64,000 nucleotides of DNA from Lacticaseibacillus paracasei subsp. paracasei (GCF_000829035.1 NZ_AP012541.1:992001-1056000), one strand, 5' to 3'; positions 26,087 through 35,457 are shown, numbered from the stretch's first letter. The notes: a model not told the origin generated them from the sequence alone. Numbers and translations: made by a program.

Positions 26087-27898
26087 ATGTGTGGAATCGT
26101 TGGCGTTATCGGTAAAAAGAATGCAACGCAGATCTTGCTTAAGGGATTAGAGAAGTTGGAATACCGCGGCTATGATTCAGCCGGCATTTACGTGAATGAC
26201 CAAGCCGGCCATGATCATTTAATTAAGCGCGTCGGCCACATTTCCAATCTTGAAGAAGCGGTTACGCCTGATGTTCAAGGCGTTATGGGGATTGGCCATA
26301 CGCGCTGGGCAACCAATGGCGGCCCTACCGAAGCCAACGCCCATCCGCATGTTTCCAATGACGAACGGTTTTATCTGGTGCATAACGGCGTTGTGACCAA
26401 TGCTAACGAACTGAAGCAGAAGTACTTGCAAGACATTGAATTACAGAGTGATACGGATACCGAAGTTGTTGTTCAGCTGATTGCCTTGTTTGCCCGCGAA
26501 GGTCTGTCTGCTAAGGAAGCACTGCGCAAAACCTTGAAAATGATCCAAGGTTCTTATGCTTTCTCGATGGTTGATCGCCTTGACCCAACAGTGCTGTATG
26601 TTGCTAAAAACAAGAGTCCATTACTGATTGGCCGTGGTAAAGGCTTTAATGTGGTGGCTTCTGATGCCTTGGCAATGCTTAGTGAAACCGATCAGTTTGT
26701 TGAACTGAAGGATCAGGAAATCGTGACCTTGACGGCTGATGCCATCCACATTGAAACGATTGACGGTAAAGTTGAGGAACGTAAGCCATTCACCGTTAAA
26801 GTTGATGATGGTGAAGTTTCTAAAGGTACGTACCCATTCTTCATGCTTAAAGAAATCGACGAACAGCCAATCGTGATGCGGCGTTTGGTCGAAAAGTATA
26901 CCGATGATCATGGCAACATCGTTTTGCCAGAAGATTTGCTGAAAGCTTTACAGCAAGCTGATCGTTTGTATATCGTTGCGGCTGGTACCAGTTATCATGC
27001 CGGTTTAGTCGGTGCACCTTTGTTCGAACAATTGGCAGGTATTCCGACAGAAGTGCATGTTGCTTCTGAGTTTGCCTATCATCAACCACTGTTGTCCAAG
27101 CACCCACTGTTCATTTTCCTAACCCAAAGTGGGGAAACTGCTGATATCCGTCAGGTCCTTGTTTCAGTCAAGGAACGCGGTTATCAGACATTAACGATCA
27201 CAAACGTTGCCAGCTCAACGCTTGCTCGTGAAGCAACCTTTATGTTGCAGTTGCATGGCGGCCCAGAAATTGCGGTTGCTTCTACCAAAGCTTACACGGC
27301 ACAAATCGCCGTTGAAGCGCTTGTATCGAAAGCAGTCGGCGAGGCTAAAGGATTGCAGGCTGCTAAGGACTTCGATGTGATCCATGAACTTGGGTTGGCA
27401 GCAACTGGTCAGCAGGCTTTGATTGACCAAAAGGATCGCATCCATGAACTAGCAACTGACATGTTCAAGACCACGCGCAATGCTTTCTACATTGGCCGTG
27501 GCGATGATTACTATGCCAGCATGGAAGCAGCATTGAAACTCAAGGAAATCAGTTATGTTCAGGCAGAAGGCTTTGCGGCTGGTGAATTGAAGCATGGTAC
27601 GATTGCTTTGATTGAAAAGAATACGCCAGTGGTTGCAATCATTTCTGATCCGGTTACAGCAGCGCGCACTCGCAGCAATGCGGACGAGGTGCAAGCTCGC
27701 GGTGCCAAGGTGCTTCATATCGCAATGGCTAGTCAAGCCCAAGATGGTGACCAAATCGTTGTCGATGAAATCAATCCATTACTTGCACCGCTTTTGACGA
27801 TTATCCCGGCACAGCTCTTGGCTTACTTTACTAGTGCGGATCGTGGTTACGATGTTGACCGTCCGCGTAATCTGGCTAAGTCAGTGACCGTTGAATAA
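26087..27898 (+). CDS. glmS: Glutamine-fructose-6-phosphate aminotransferase (isomerizing)
   Basis: Makes glucosamine-6-phosphate from fructose-6-phosphate and glutamine, the entry to amino sugar and wall synthesis. 603 residues. The start is set by the mature N-terminal Cys (M-CGIVGVIG), the catalytic residue of the Ntn glutaminase domain (1-~240). The two SIS sugar-isomerase domains follow, with 'TQSGETADIRQ' near 350 and 'GRGDDYYASMEAALKLKEISY' near 470. It ends in the conserved '(R)NLAKSVTVE'. I chose ATG 26087, eight bases after AAGGA; in-frame ATGs at 26069 and 26078 lie before the ribosome site or overlap its end. It has its own promoter, apart from glmM. Confidence 0.96.
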   Translation: MCGIVGVIGKKNATQILLKGLEKLEYRGYDSAGIYVNDQAGHDHLIKRVGHISNLEEAVTPDVQGVMGIGHTRWATNGGPTEANAHPHVSNDERFYLVHNGVVTNANELKQKYLQDIELQSDTDTEVVVQLIALFAREGLSAKEALRKTLKMIQGSYAFSMVDRLDPTVLYVAKNKSPLLIGRGKGFNVVASDALAMLSETDQFVELKDQEIVTLTADAIHIETIDGKVEERKPFTVKVDDGEVSKGTYPFFMLKEIDEQPIVMRRLVEKYTDDHGNIVLPEDLLKALQQADRLYIVAAGTSYHAGLVGAPLFEQLAGIPTEVHVASEFAYHQPLLSKHPLFIFLTQSGETADIRQVLVSVKERGYQTLTITNVASSTLAREATFMLQLHGGPEIAVASTKAYTAQIAVEALVSKAVGEAKGLQAAKDFDVIHELGLAATGQQALIDQKDRIHELATDMFKTTRNAFYIGRGDDYYASMEAALKLKEISYVQAEGFAAGELKHGTIALIEKNTPVVAIISDPVTAARTRSNADEVQARGAKVLHIAMASQAQDGDQIVVDEINPLLAPLLTIIPAQLLAYFTSADRGYDVDRPRNLAKSVTVE

Positions 27899-28001
27899 TC
27901 GCTAAGAATTTCATTTGGTGATCGGTGTCATTCATGTCAAGATGTGGATTCAATCCCCAGCTTGGTGTCTGACGTCGTAGCGGATCGTGATCCATGTATA
28001 T

Positions 28002-28049
28002 AAAAAAGTGTTGCATCACGGGTATCCTCGTGATGCAACACTTTTTTAA
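28002..28049. terminator. Bidirectional terminator between glmS and pepF
   Basis: AAAAAAGTGTTGCATCACG pairs perfectly with CGTGATGCAACACTTTTTT, one of the strongest hairpins in the window, serving convergent glmS (+) and pepF (-). Confidence 0.93.
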
Positions 28050-28105
28050 TAAGCACAAATTAAGTATTTGTGCGCTAAGTGACACGCTGCAAATCGGGAA
28101 GAACT

Positions 28106-29911
28106 TTATTTCAAGTAACCTTCACTCAAAGTCATAAACTGTTGCGCATCTTTGGCGGCTAAATCAATGCCTTGCTGCCAGAAATCCGGTTGCGTTAAGT
28201 CAACCCCGAGATGTTTTTTCGCTAGTGCTTCTGTTGTCATATTCGCCGTATCCCGCAACAAAGCAATGTAATCATCTTCAAAATTATCAGATGCTTGGGC
28301 CTTTGCGTAAATACCGCTAGAGAACAGATAACCAAAAGTGTAAGGGAAGTTGTAGAACGGTGGGTTGTCGAAGTAGAAATGCAGTTTGTCTGCCCAATAC
28401 ATGGGATCAAAAGAACTTAGACCACCTGCATAGGCTTGTTGTTGTGCAGTCGTCATGAGTTCTTTCAGTCGTGGCACACTGACAATTCCTTTTTCCCGTT
28501 CCTGATAGAAACTGTCTTCAAACAGGAAGCGAGCATGGATATTTAACAGCATCGCCAATGGATTGGCCATTTTAGCGTCTAACAAATTAAGTTTCTCAGC
28601 CGGTGAGGTTGCTGCTTTGACTGTGGCATCTGCAACGATTAATTCTGCAAAAGTTGATGCAGTTTCGGCAACATTCATTGCATAATCTTGACGCAATAGC
28701 GGCATATCTTTCAAAATACTGCTGTGGAAAGCATGGCCCAATTCGTGGGCAATGGTGGAAACACCAGATGCTGAACCATCGAAGGTCATGAAAATACGAC
28801 TTTCTTTGACATCTGGGACGCTGGTCATGTAACCGCCAGCGCGCTTGCCTGGCCGATCTTCAGCTTCGATCCAGCCATTTTCAAATGCCTGTTTGGCAAA
28901 GGCAGCCATTTTAGGTGAGAACTTGGCAAAGTTGTTCACAATAAATTCGGCGGCCTCATCGAAGGTATAGGTCTTTGGCTGAAAATCGCCCACGATGACT
29001 GGCGCCCATTGGTCATACCATGGCATTGTTGGCTTACCAGTTAATTCGGCCTTGCGCGTGAGGTAAGCAGCAAAAGGCTGTTTGTTGGCGCTGATGGTGT
29101 GCCACATTTGATCCAGCGTGGCACGTTGCATGCGATTGTATTGCAACGGTTTGAAAAGATAATCCGGATAATGATGCAACCGATAATTCGTAAGCCGGAA
29201 GCCGGCAATGTGATTCAGGGTCTCACCAAACAGACTGGCATGATCGTCCCACGTTTGTTCCCAAACGTTAAAGACTTGTTCACGCGTTTTAGTGTCAGGA
29301 TCGCCTTCGAATTTATTCTGGGTTTGGCCAGCACTAAGCTCTGTGGTTTTGCCATCTTGTGTGATTGGAAACTTAAGACTGCCACTCAAGGTGGTGTAAT
29401 GATCGCTCCAGCCAGTAAAACCATCGACTGCCAGATCGTTAATCATCGTTTCGGTTTGATCATCTAACAGTTCCTTTGCCTGGTCGCGCATCTCTTGCAA
29501 GCCAAAACGACTAGCGCTTAAAGCTGACGTGGTCGTTAGCTGATCGAAAGCTGCTTGTGACATGGCTGCGAGTTTTTTGGCCAGCGGGTTGTTAATGTTT
29601 TGAAAACGGGTATAAAGTGTCGTGAGCTGACCTTGAACAGGTCCGGTTTTCAGATTAGCTGTATCAGCGCTGGCAATCATCTCGACGAAGCTGCTAGTAG
29701 TAGCTAGGCCTTTGCCAATGTCTTCCAGCAGTTGCCAAAGTGTGATGAAATCGGTAAACTCAGGAGCATCGTGGTCAGGGATCCAAGCGGCTACTTTTGA
29801 CTCCAGTTGAGGCAATTTGGCCGTCACATCGCTAATTCGGTCGGCAAGTTGCGGTGAGTCAATACCACCGGGGAAAATCGAATCGAGGTTCCAGTTAATT
29901 GGATAAGACAT
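28106..29911 (-). CDS. pepF: Oligoendopeptidase F-type M3 metallopeptidase
   Basis: Cytoplasmic zinc endopeptidase of 601 residues that cuts short oligopeptides taken up from milk or other media. The zinc site is 'TIAHELGHAFHS' (HExxH, near residue 386) with the third ligand Glu in 'NVAETASTFAELI' about 25 residues later, as in family M3B. C-terminal 'YTFGYLFSSGIY' is also typical of PepF. AAAGGAAG precedes the ATG. Single-gene unit ending at the shared terminator. Paralogues of pepF are common in lactobacilli, so this may be one of several. Confidence 0.92.
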   Translation of the reverse strand: MSYPINWNLDSIFPGGIDSPQLADRISDVTAKLPQLESKVAAWIPDHDAPEFTDFITLWQLLEDIGKGLATTSSFVEMIASADTANLKTGPVQGQLTTLYTRFQNINNPLAKKLAAMSQAAFDQLTTTSALSASRFGLQEMRDQAKELLDDQTETMINDLAVDGFTGWSDHYTTLSGSLKFPITQDGKTTELSAGQTQNKFEGDPDTKTREQVFNVWEQTWDDHASLFGETLNHIAGFRLTNYRLHHYPDYLFKPLQYNRMQRATLDQMWHTISANKQPFAAYLTRKAELTGKPTMPWYDQWAPVIVGDFQPKTYTFDEAAEFIVNNFAKFSPKMAAFAKQAFENGWIEAEDRPGKRAGGYMTSVPDVKESRIFMTFDGSASGVSTIAHELGHAFHSSILKDMPLLRQDYAMNVAETASTFAELIVADATVKAATSPAEKLNLLDAKMANPLAMLLNIHARFLFEDSFYQEREKGIVSVPRLKELMTTAQQQAYAGGLSSFDPMYWADKLHFYFDNPPFYNFPYTFGYLFSSGIYAKAQASDNFEDDYIALLRDTANMTTEALAKKHLGVDLTQPDFWQQGIDLAAKDAQQFMTLSEGYLK

Positions 29912-29985
29912 ATTGGCACTTCCTTTCGAAATAGCTTTATTATACCGTAGATGAGAAAAGTCTGAGTGAAAGCAGGTAGAAGTTT

Positions 29986-30477
29986 GTGACGTCTTTTAAA
30001 AAACATTGGGGGTTGTGGCTGGCGGCAGTCCTTTTGTTTGTCTTGTTCTTTAGTTCCAGTATGACTTACAAAGAGCAAACAACGGTGCCGTTATTGGAAC
30101 GCTTGTTACACAATGAACCGTTTAAGCAAGCCTTAAGTGGTATTCATTTTAATTATGCGGGTGAACAGCAATCAATTGCTGAGGTAGGCTATTTTAAATT
30201 TGTTGAATTTTTCATTCGCAAAGGTGCGCATGTCAGCATCTTTTTCCTATTAGGTCTTGGTCTGACACAAGGCACGTTTATGTATCAGAAAAATCGTTGG
30301 CTGCATTGGCCGCTGATGGTCTTAAGTTGTACCGGTGTTGCGGCATTTGACGAGTTTCATCAAATGCTGACAGGCGGGCGGACACCGCTTTTCCAAGATG
30401 TGATGCTCGATACTGCTGCTGCGGCTGTGGCCGTGACCTTAATGTGGTTATGGTTATGGCGGCAGAAGCGTCATTGA
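29986..30477 (+). CDS. VanZ-like membrane protein
   Basis: A 163-residue protein with about four membrane segments and the VanZ-family core 'AFDEFHQMLTGGRTPLFQDVMLDT' (quoted in part; Asp-Glu-x-x-Gln and Gly-Arg...Asp-Val...Asp). VanZ relatives give low-level glycopeptide (teicoplanin) resistance in some bacteria, but most chromosomal copies have no known role. The start is GTG with AGGTAG nearby, a weak site. It is divergent from pepF and 70 bases ahead of yebC. Confidence 0.85.
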   Translation: MTSFKKHWGLWLAAVLLFVLFFSSSMTYKEQTTVPLLERLLHNEPFKQALSGIHFNYAGEQQSIAEVGYFKFVEFFIRKGAHVSIFFLLGLGLTQGTFMYQKNRWLHWPLMVLSCTGVAAFDEFHQMLTGGRTPLFQDVMLDTAAAAVAVTLMWLWLWRQKRH

Positions 30478-30547
30478 ATAAAGTGCCGATCTTTGCTATA
30501 ATTTTAGCGATTCATATGCTCCTAAACTTACGAAAAGAGGGTTTATC

Positions 30548-31279
30548 ATGTCAGGACATTCCAAATGGCATAACATTCAGGGCCGTAAAAATGCTCAGGA
30601 TTCGAAACGTGGTAAAATTTTCCAGAAATTATCACGTGAATTATACATGGCAGCAAAGCAAGGTGGTCCTGACCCCAGTGGTAATCCTTCCCTTCGTTTA
30701 GTCATGGATAAAGCTAAAGCTGCCAATATGCCAAAAGACAATATTAAGCGTGCTTTAGATAAAGCAAGTGATCGTGATGCGGCCAACTATGACGAAGTGA
30801 CCTATGAAGGCTATGGGCCAGGTGGTGTGGCGATTTTGGTTGAAGCTTTGACCGATAATCGCAACCGGACTTCCAGTACCGTACGAGTGGCGATCACCCG
30901 ACACGGTGGGAACATGGCAGCTGCTGGTGCGGTTTCATACATGTTTGATCGAAAAGGTTATCTGGTGATTAGCCGTGATGACCTTGATGTTGACGAAGAT
31001 CAGATGCTAGAAGATGCGCTTGAAGCCGGTGCAGAAGATATGCAGACTTCAGATGAGGCATTCGAAATCTACACCGATCCTAAAGAATTTGCTCAGGTTC
31101 GCGACGCGCTTGAGGAAAAAGGGTACAAGTTTGTCCAAAACGAACTGACAATGGTTCCGCAAAACCTGACCCCGATTCCAGAAGATAAAGTTGAACAATT
31201 CCAAGCTATGATTGATCAATTGGAAGACGACGATGATGTGCAGGAAGTTTACACAGCTGGCGACTGGCCAGACGATTAA
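30548..31279 (+). CDS. yebC: YebC/PmpR-family regulator / translation factor
   Basis: Highly conserved 243-residue protein: starts '[20 protein letters not shown]' and carries '[20 protein letters not shown]' near residue 93 and '[21 protein letters not shown]' near 118, the family signatures. Described as a DNA-binding transcriptional regulator; recent work on some family members points to relief of ribosome stalling at proline-rich sequences. TATAAT at about 30495 upstream suggests its own promoter. A terminator follows. Confidence 0.94.
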   Translation: MSGHSKWHNIQGRKNAQDSKRGKIFQKLSRELYMAAKQGGPDPSGNPSLRLVMDKAKAANMPKDNIKRALDKASDRDAANYDEVTYEGYGPGGVAILVEALTDNRNRTSSTVRVAITRHGGNMAAAGAVSYMFDRKGYLVISRDDLDVDEDQMLEDALEAGAEDMQTSDEAFEIYTDPKEFAQVRDALEEKGYKFVQNELTMVPQNLTPIPEDKVEQFQAMIDQLEDDDDVQEVYTAGDWPDD

Positions 31280-31303
31280 TGCATCGATTGATAACTTGTG
31301 ATC

Positions 31304-31333
31304 AAGACGAGGGAAAATCCTCGTCTTTTTTTC
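31304..31333 (+). terminator. Terminator of yebC
   Basis: AAGACGAGG pairs with CCTCGTCTT around a short A-rich loop, followed by a run of T. Confidence 0.9.
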
Positions 31334-31404
31334 TGCCCAAAATAGTCAAGAGGACGGGGTGATATCTGACGCTCGCGAACTCTTTTAATACAGGGGGAAA
31401 AACG

Positions 31405-32271
31405 ATGCAATCGGTGAATAAGCTTTTGACAATTGCGCTGGAAAAGGGTGCTAGCGATATTTACTATTTGCCTAGTCCGCAAGGTTATTTGATTCGCCTA
31501 CGGGTACCGACGGGCTTGGTAACAATCGCCGAGCGAGACAGCAAACGTGGGCAGCAAGAAATTAATTACTTGAAATTTATGGCGGGCATGAATGTTGCCG
31601 AACATCGCCGCGTTCAATTGGGAGCCTTTTATCAAAGGGAATCAGCAGCTTTTTTACGGTTAAGTTCAGTGGCTGACTTTCGCGGTGGTGAATCACTGGT
31701 AGTTCGCATAATCAAAGGCATTCCAGATGCTGCAGGCGCACGTCATCTGTTAGATCGTCTGTTGGGTATTTTACTGCAGAAACGCGGCATGCTGACCCTA
31801 GCTGGGCCGACTGGGTCAGGAAAAACGACATTACTCTATCAGTTAGCGACGCGTTTGGCGGAATCACGAATGGTCTTGTCGATCGAGGATCCAGTTGAGA
31901 TCAATCAGCCGCAATTCTTACAGTTGCAAGTCAATCCGGAGGCAGACATGACCTATCCGCAATTACTGAAGGCGGCGCTGCGCCATCGACCAGACGTCTT
32001 GCTGATTGGAGAAATTCGTGATCGACAAACAGCGCAAAGTGCTTGCGAAGCGGCGATTAGCGGTCACATTGTCCTAGCGACCGTGCATGCCCGATCAGCG
32101 GCGGATACACCCTTAAGGTTGAGCAGTTTTGGCTTGCCGGATGAGTTAGTAGCGGCGGCATTGACGGCGAGTGCGGCGATCAGTTTGCAGTATCGGCCAA
32201 TGATTCACCCAGTGGCGGAAGTCGTGGTTTTCAAGCAAGTAGGACAAGCTGATCAGGAGGTGGTTTCGTGA
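31405..32271 (+). CDS. comGA: Competence pseudopilus assembly ATPase ComGA
   Basis: Cytoplasmic traffic ATPase that drives assembly of the DNA-uptake pseudopilus. 288 residues, type II/IV secretion ATPase (GspE-like). Walker A is GPTGSGKTT (near residue 135), the Asp box 'LSIEDPVE', the Walker B region 'LLIGEIRDRQTA', and the His box region 'GHIVLATVHA'. It is shorter at the N-terminus than many ComGA proteins but keeps all nucleotide-binding motifs. It starts the comG operon and overlaps comGB by four bases (GTGA). No ComK or ComX box was identified upstream. Confidence 0.93.
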   Translation: MQSVNKLLTIALEKGASDIYYLPSPQGYLIRLRVPTGLVTIAERDSKRGQQEINYLKFMAGMNVAEHRRVQLGAFYQRESAAFLRLSSVADFRGGESLVVRIIKGIPDAAGARHLLDRLLGILLQKRGMLTLAGPTGSGKTTLLYQLATRLAESRMVLSIEDPVEINQPQFLQLQVNPEADMTYPQLLKAALRHRPDVLLIGEIRDRQTAQSACEAAISGHIVLATVHARSAADTPLRLSSFGLPDELVAAALTASAAISLQYRPMIHPVAEVVVFKQVGQADQEVVS

Positions 32272-33081
32272 GCATGCCGCTGGTGATTCAGGAACGGTTT
32301 TGCCGTCAAAGCGCTGCGTTAATTGCTGCTGGTTTTAGTTTGCCGGATGTGTTTGCTTATTTGCGTGTGAGTTTACCGAAATACCGGCCAATTTGGGAAC
32401 GAATCGAAACGGATTTGGCTTCTGGCATCGGATTGCCAGAAGCAGTTGGCCATCAGGCATTAGCTCCCATCCTCTTTCAACAACTGCAACTAGCACAGGT
32501 TCACGGGGATTTGGCAAAAGCATTGGCCGTGGCTGGTGATTACTTAGGCTTGCGAGTGCGGAATCGTCAACGGATTGGTCAACTATTAATTTACCCACTT
32601 GTGTTACTGGGCATGCTTGTTACCTTGCAAGTGGTCGTTGTGTTTGGCGTGTTGCCAGCCTTGGCGTTACCACAATCGCATTTAGTGCATACGCAGTTAA
32701 TGACCATGGGTGGGGGCTTAGCCGCCGGGTTGCTAATATGGCTCGGGTGGCATCGACTGACGTTGGCTCAACGCTTGCAACTCTTACAACGATTGCCTGG
32801 TGTCCGTGGCGTCATGCAAGTGTACTATCAGTTTCAGTTCACAGCCGGAGCCGCCCACTTCTTACTGGCAGGTGCTGAGATTGCCGACTTTTGCCGACAC
32901 TTGATAACCGTTGGCGGTCCGTTGGGTGATTTAGGAGCACGCATTCAACAAAAGATTCAACAAGGGGCTGAGTTGGCCGATGCGTTACACGAAGCCTTTG
33001 TGCCACCTGAAGTTGCCCGTTTATTGACAATGGGCCAGACACATCACTTAGTGGCGACCGGCTTAAAACTTTTTGGTGAAC

Positions 33082-33095
33082 AACTATTTTTACAG
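33082..33095. repeat. Left copy of the IS target-site duplication
   Basis: AACTATTTTTACAG, identical to 34274-34287 at the other end of the element; comGB coding sequence. Confidence 0.88.
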
Positions 33096-33154
33096 CCTCA
33101 ATTTTCAAGGCAAGTGCAACGATGATAACGAATTCTTGATAGTGGTCTAGGCTG

Positions 33155-34171
33155 TTACGCCATGCATCGGTAGTAATCGCATGGGCGAAGATAGTTCAGA
33201 ATACGTCTGGGACGATGGTTCAGTGCGGATTGGACTGCTTGAATTTCAACCAGGGTAACTGCTCTGAGAGACTTCCCTTTCGGGAAGAATTCCCTAAGCA
33301 GTCCATTGGCGTTCTCGTTTGTGCCACGCTCCCAAGGCGAGTACGGATGTGCGAAGTAAATCTGGGTTCCAACAATCTCTGATAACTTGGCAAACTCGGA
33401 ACCATTGTCAAAAGTGATACTCTCAAATTCCTTGGCCCCGTAGTCGTCGATCGTGTCCTGCAAGGCTTTAAGGCAGGTGCCCGCATGATAGTCAGGAATC
33501 TTGACGATGATCTCAGTCCGGCTGTACCGTTCTGTGAGCGTCATTAATGCTGGCTCATCAGCTAAGCGAATACCCTTGACCAAGTCGCCTTCCCAATGTC
33601 CCACGCCTGTGCGGTCATTCACGGCCGCAGGACGCAACTCGATTGAGTCGCCGTATATCTTCTTATTCTTGCGCTTGTGGGCGTTCTTATAGCCTTTGAT
33701 GCGGCGTCGGAGCTTCTTGGGAAGTGTCATGTTGTCTAGCTCAAGCAGCCCGGCGTCGATGTAGCGATACACAGTTGTCGTTGAAGGGCAAGCCTTGCCC
33801 TGGTCGCGATAGAAGTGTACGAAGCTATCAACGCTGTGTACGCGCGGCTTACGAGTAAGCTCCCTGGAGAGAGCCTTGAAGAACGCACGGCCGGTCTTAA
33901 GAAAGGCGTAGTGACCGGTTCTATCGCGTTTACGGTCGTGCATGGCTTGGGCAGTTTCCGCAAGATAGACTTGATGCGAGTGACGCTTCGAGTCGAGCTG
34001 AGTTACAGATCCACGCGTGATTTCTCGTGAGATTGTCGCTTTACTGCGATGAAGCTTCTGTGCAATCACGGTCGCGGTGTCACCAGCAGCCTGAAGGGCC
34101 TGAATTGTAGCACGGTCGCTAAAACTGAGTTGTTGGTAATGCTTGTGAGTGTTAGTCTGAGAGTGGGTCAT
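33155..34171 (-). CDS. IS30-family transposase
   Basis: Transposase of 338 residues. An N-terminal helix-turn-helix ('LSFSDRATIQAL', 'KLHRSKATISREI') binds the ends. The catalytic core has the DDE triad in 'GHWEGDLV', 'ITFDNGSEF' and 'ERGTNENANGLLREFFPKG', the last being the IS30 signature around the Glu. The frame is complete, with no stops or shifts. The start codon is inside a long hairpin (34169-34223), which probably keeps expression low. Confidence 0.95.
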   Translation of the reverse strand: MTHSQTNTHKHYQQLSFSDRATIQALQAAGDTATVIAQKLHRSKATISREITRGSVTQLDSKRHSHQVYLAETAQAMHDRKRDRTGHYAFLKTGRAFFKALSRELTRKPRVHSVDSFVHFYRDQGKACPSTTTVYRYIDAGLLELDNMTLPKKLRRRIKGYKNAHKRKNKKIYGDSIELRPAAVNDRTGVGHWEGDLVKGIRLADEPALMTLTERYSRTEIIVKIPDYHAGTCLKALQDTIDDYGAKEFESITFDNGSEFAKLSEIVGTQIYFAHPYSPWERGTNENANGLLREFFPKGKSLRAVTLVEIQAVQSALNHRPRRILNYLRPCDYYRCMA

Positions 34172-34223
34172 GAAGATTCCTGCTTTCTTGTTTAGCTAGC
34201 ACTAACAAGAATAGGTCTTCATG
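34169..34223 (-). promoter_or_regulatory. Hairpin enclosing the transposase ribosome site and start codon
   Basis: Outer arms CATGAAGA/TCTTCATG and inner arms TTCTTGTT/AACAAGAA. On the transposase mRNA the outer 3' arm contains the ATG, and the AGGA ribosome site lies between the arms. Transcripts that run in from outside would fold and hide the start, a device known in other IS families. Confidence 0.6.
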
Positions 34224-34273
34224 GCCTTTATGGTCTAGTCGTCAGGGTGTTGCACTTGAATTGTAAACTGGGG

Positions 34274-34287
34274 AACTATTTTTACAG
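34274..34287. repeat. Right copy of the IS target-site duplication
   Basis: AACTATTTTTACAG, exact repeat of 33082-33095, followed by the 3' remainder of comGB. Confidence 0.88.
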
Positions 34288-34415
34288 TTGCAGCAACGTT
34301 TAGAACGACTGGTGAACTTGGTGCAGCCATTGCTGTTTTTGCTTATTGGTGGCGAAATTTTACTGGTTTATTTGCAAATTCTCTTACCACTCTATCAATC
34401 TTTCGGAGGATGACC

Positions 34416-34739
34416 ATGCGACGCAAACGATTACGGGCTTTTACATTGATTGAAGTGATTGCAGCACTTGGGGTCATTATTTTATTGACGTTAGCTTTGG
34501 TTTTGACAATTCAAGGGCAAATGAAACGTGTTGAAGGTCAGAATCTAAAAGCTACGGTGGCAACTGTGAATTCACAAATTGAAATGGCTTATAACGAGCC
34601 GGATGCTGACAAGAAATCACTTAAAACAATTCCTGATTTAGTCAGAGAAGGCGTGATTACCGATGCGCAGGCGAAGGACTTGGAAAAAGGCAAGGCAACG
34701 ATGAGCGGTGACAATCCGCCGAAATTTAAAGTTCCATGA
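34416..34739 (+). CDS. comGC: Major pseudopilin ComGC
   Basis: Main structural subunit of the competence pseudopilus, about 107 residues. The prepilin cleavage site and hydrophobic helix are 'RAFTLIEVIAALGVIILL' at residues 6-25, with the conserved Glu at +5 after the cut. The mature part is short and mostly helical. The ATG at 34416 is six bases after GGAGG; an in-frame ATG at 34410 abuts that site. It lies directly after the comGB stop, so polar effects of the IS on this and later genes are likely. Confidence 0.9.
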   Translation: MRRKRLRAFTLIEVIAALGVIILLTLALVLTIQGQMKRVEGQNLKATVATVNSQIEMAYNEPDADKKSLKTIPDLVREGVITDAQAKDLEKGKATMSGDNPPKFKVP

Positions 34740-35176
34740 AACGGCTGCGTGGCTTTGTGATGCTTGAAGTGGTGGCTGTTGTGGTTGTGCTGGCAGGATT
34801 GACACTGGCGGCCGTTCCCTTAGGGCAAAGCGTGATTCGCCGAAATCAGGAAACCAAATTTCTCGAAACCATGCGGGAACAATGGGGATTATTAGGGATG
34901 AAGGCATATGCCACGCATAAAATTGGCACCATGTCTGTCAATGATGAGGCACGTCAGGTGACATTTAGTCTTTTTAATGGTTCAAAACGAATTTTGCCAT
35001 TTCCGCCATCCTTGAAATATGACGATAAAATTCCTACAAAAACGACGAGAGAACCATCAGGTAAATTGAAAGGCAACCGCAGCGTAAATTTTCTCAGTCA
35101 AGACGGCTATTACTGGCATATAACCCTACAGTTTGAATGGGGGCGGTTCTTATTCCAAAAAGTACCAAAACATTAA
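34736..35176 (+). CDS. comGD: Minor pseudopilin ComGD
   Basis: A 146-residue prepilin-like protein. The N-terminal motif is 'RGFVMLEVVAVVVVLAGLTL' (residues 5-24), with the cleavage Gly, +5 Glu and hydrophobic helix. The rest is weakly conserved, as is usual for ComGD. It overlaps comGC by four bases. Assignment rests on motif and order in the operon. Confidence 0.85.
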   Translation: MKRLRGFVMLEVVAVVVVLAGLTLAAVPLGQSVIRRNQETKFLETMREQWGLLGMKAYATHKIGTMSVNDEARQVTFSLFNGSKRILPFPPSLKYDDKIPTKTTREPSGKLKGNRSVNFLSQDGYYWHITLQFEWGRFLFQKVPKH

Positions 35177-35457
35177 CAGGTTCTTTGTTAATTGAACATC
35201 TTGCAGCTCTGGGGGTGCTCTTGCTGGCGGTTGGTTGGTTAATGGTGTTAGTGCGGTTATATGACCGAGTTGTGGTTGAATCCAGACAGCGAACGACGGC
35301 CTATTATGCGGCACGGGTGGCGCTTGTTCATTTGCCAGTACCAGGCGGAGAGACGACTGTTCAAGTCGGACCTGATGTGTGGCAAGTAACCGTCAATACG
35401 CAGGAGGTAAAGGCGCATGCCCAAAAGGGTCGATCAACATATACGTTCACGCCTTAA
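35137..35457 (+). CDS. comGE: Minor pseudopilin ComGE
   Basis: A 106-residue protein with a prepilin-type N-terminus, 'GSLLIEHLAALGVLLL', starting about residue 15, preceded by a basic leader (KSTKT). It overlaps comGD by 40 bases. A start at the ATG 35137 gives a leader longer than usual, so the true start could be a rare codon further in. Identified by position between comGD and comGF and by the pilin-like helix. Confidence 0.75.
   Translation: MGAVLIPKSTKTLTGSLLIEHLAALGVLLLAVGWLMVLVRLYDRVVVESRQRTTAYYAARVALVHLPVPGGETTVQVGPDVWQVTVNTQEVKAHAQKGRSTYTFTP

Larger units (their letters stand above)
33096..34273 (-). mobile_element. IS30-family insertion sequence, complete, 1178 bp
   Basis: Ends are defined by 25-base imperfect inverted repeats (33096-33120 and 34249-34273; 20 of 25 positions match, sharing the inner block CAAGTGCAAC) and by an exact 14-base duplication of comGB sequence on each side. 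The single gene inside encodes an intact DDE transposase on the strand opposite to comG. The element is undecayed, so the insertion is probably recent. A duplication of 14 bases is longer than the 2-3 bases usually reported for IS30 elements. Confidence 0.92.
32268..34413 (+). pseudogene. comGB: comGB, competence pseudopilus membrane protein, split by an IS element
   Basis: Polytopic inner-membrane platform protein (GspF-like) of the competence pseudopilus. The 5' part, codons 1-276 (32268-33095), ends at the left target duplication. The 3' part resumes in the same frame at 34288 and stops at 34413, for 41 more residues (LQQRLERLVNL..., then a last membrane helix). Joining them by removing the IS and one copy of the duplication restores a 317-residue protein with no other change. 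As it stands, translation runs nine codons into the IS and stops at 33125, losing the last membrane segment. The start is GTG after AGGAGG. Confidence 0.92.

Noticed and set aside
33220..34030. Several frames on both strands inside the IS element
   Set aside because: All are shadows of the transposase frame and have no ribosome sites.
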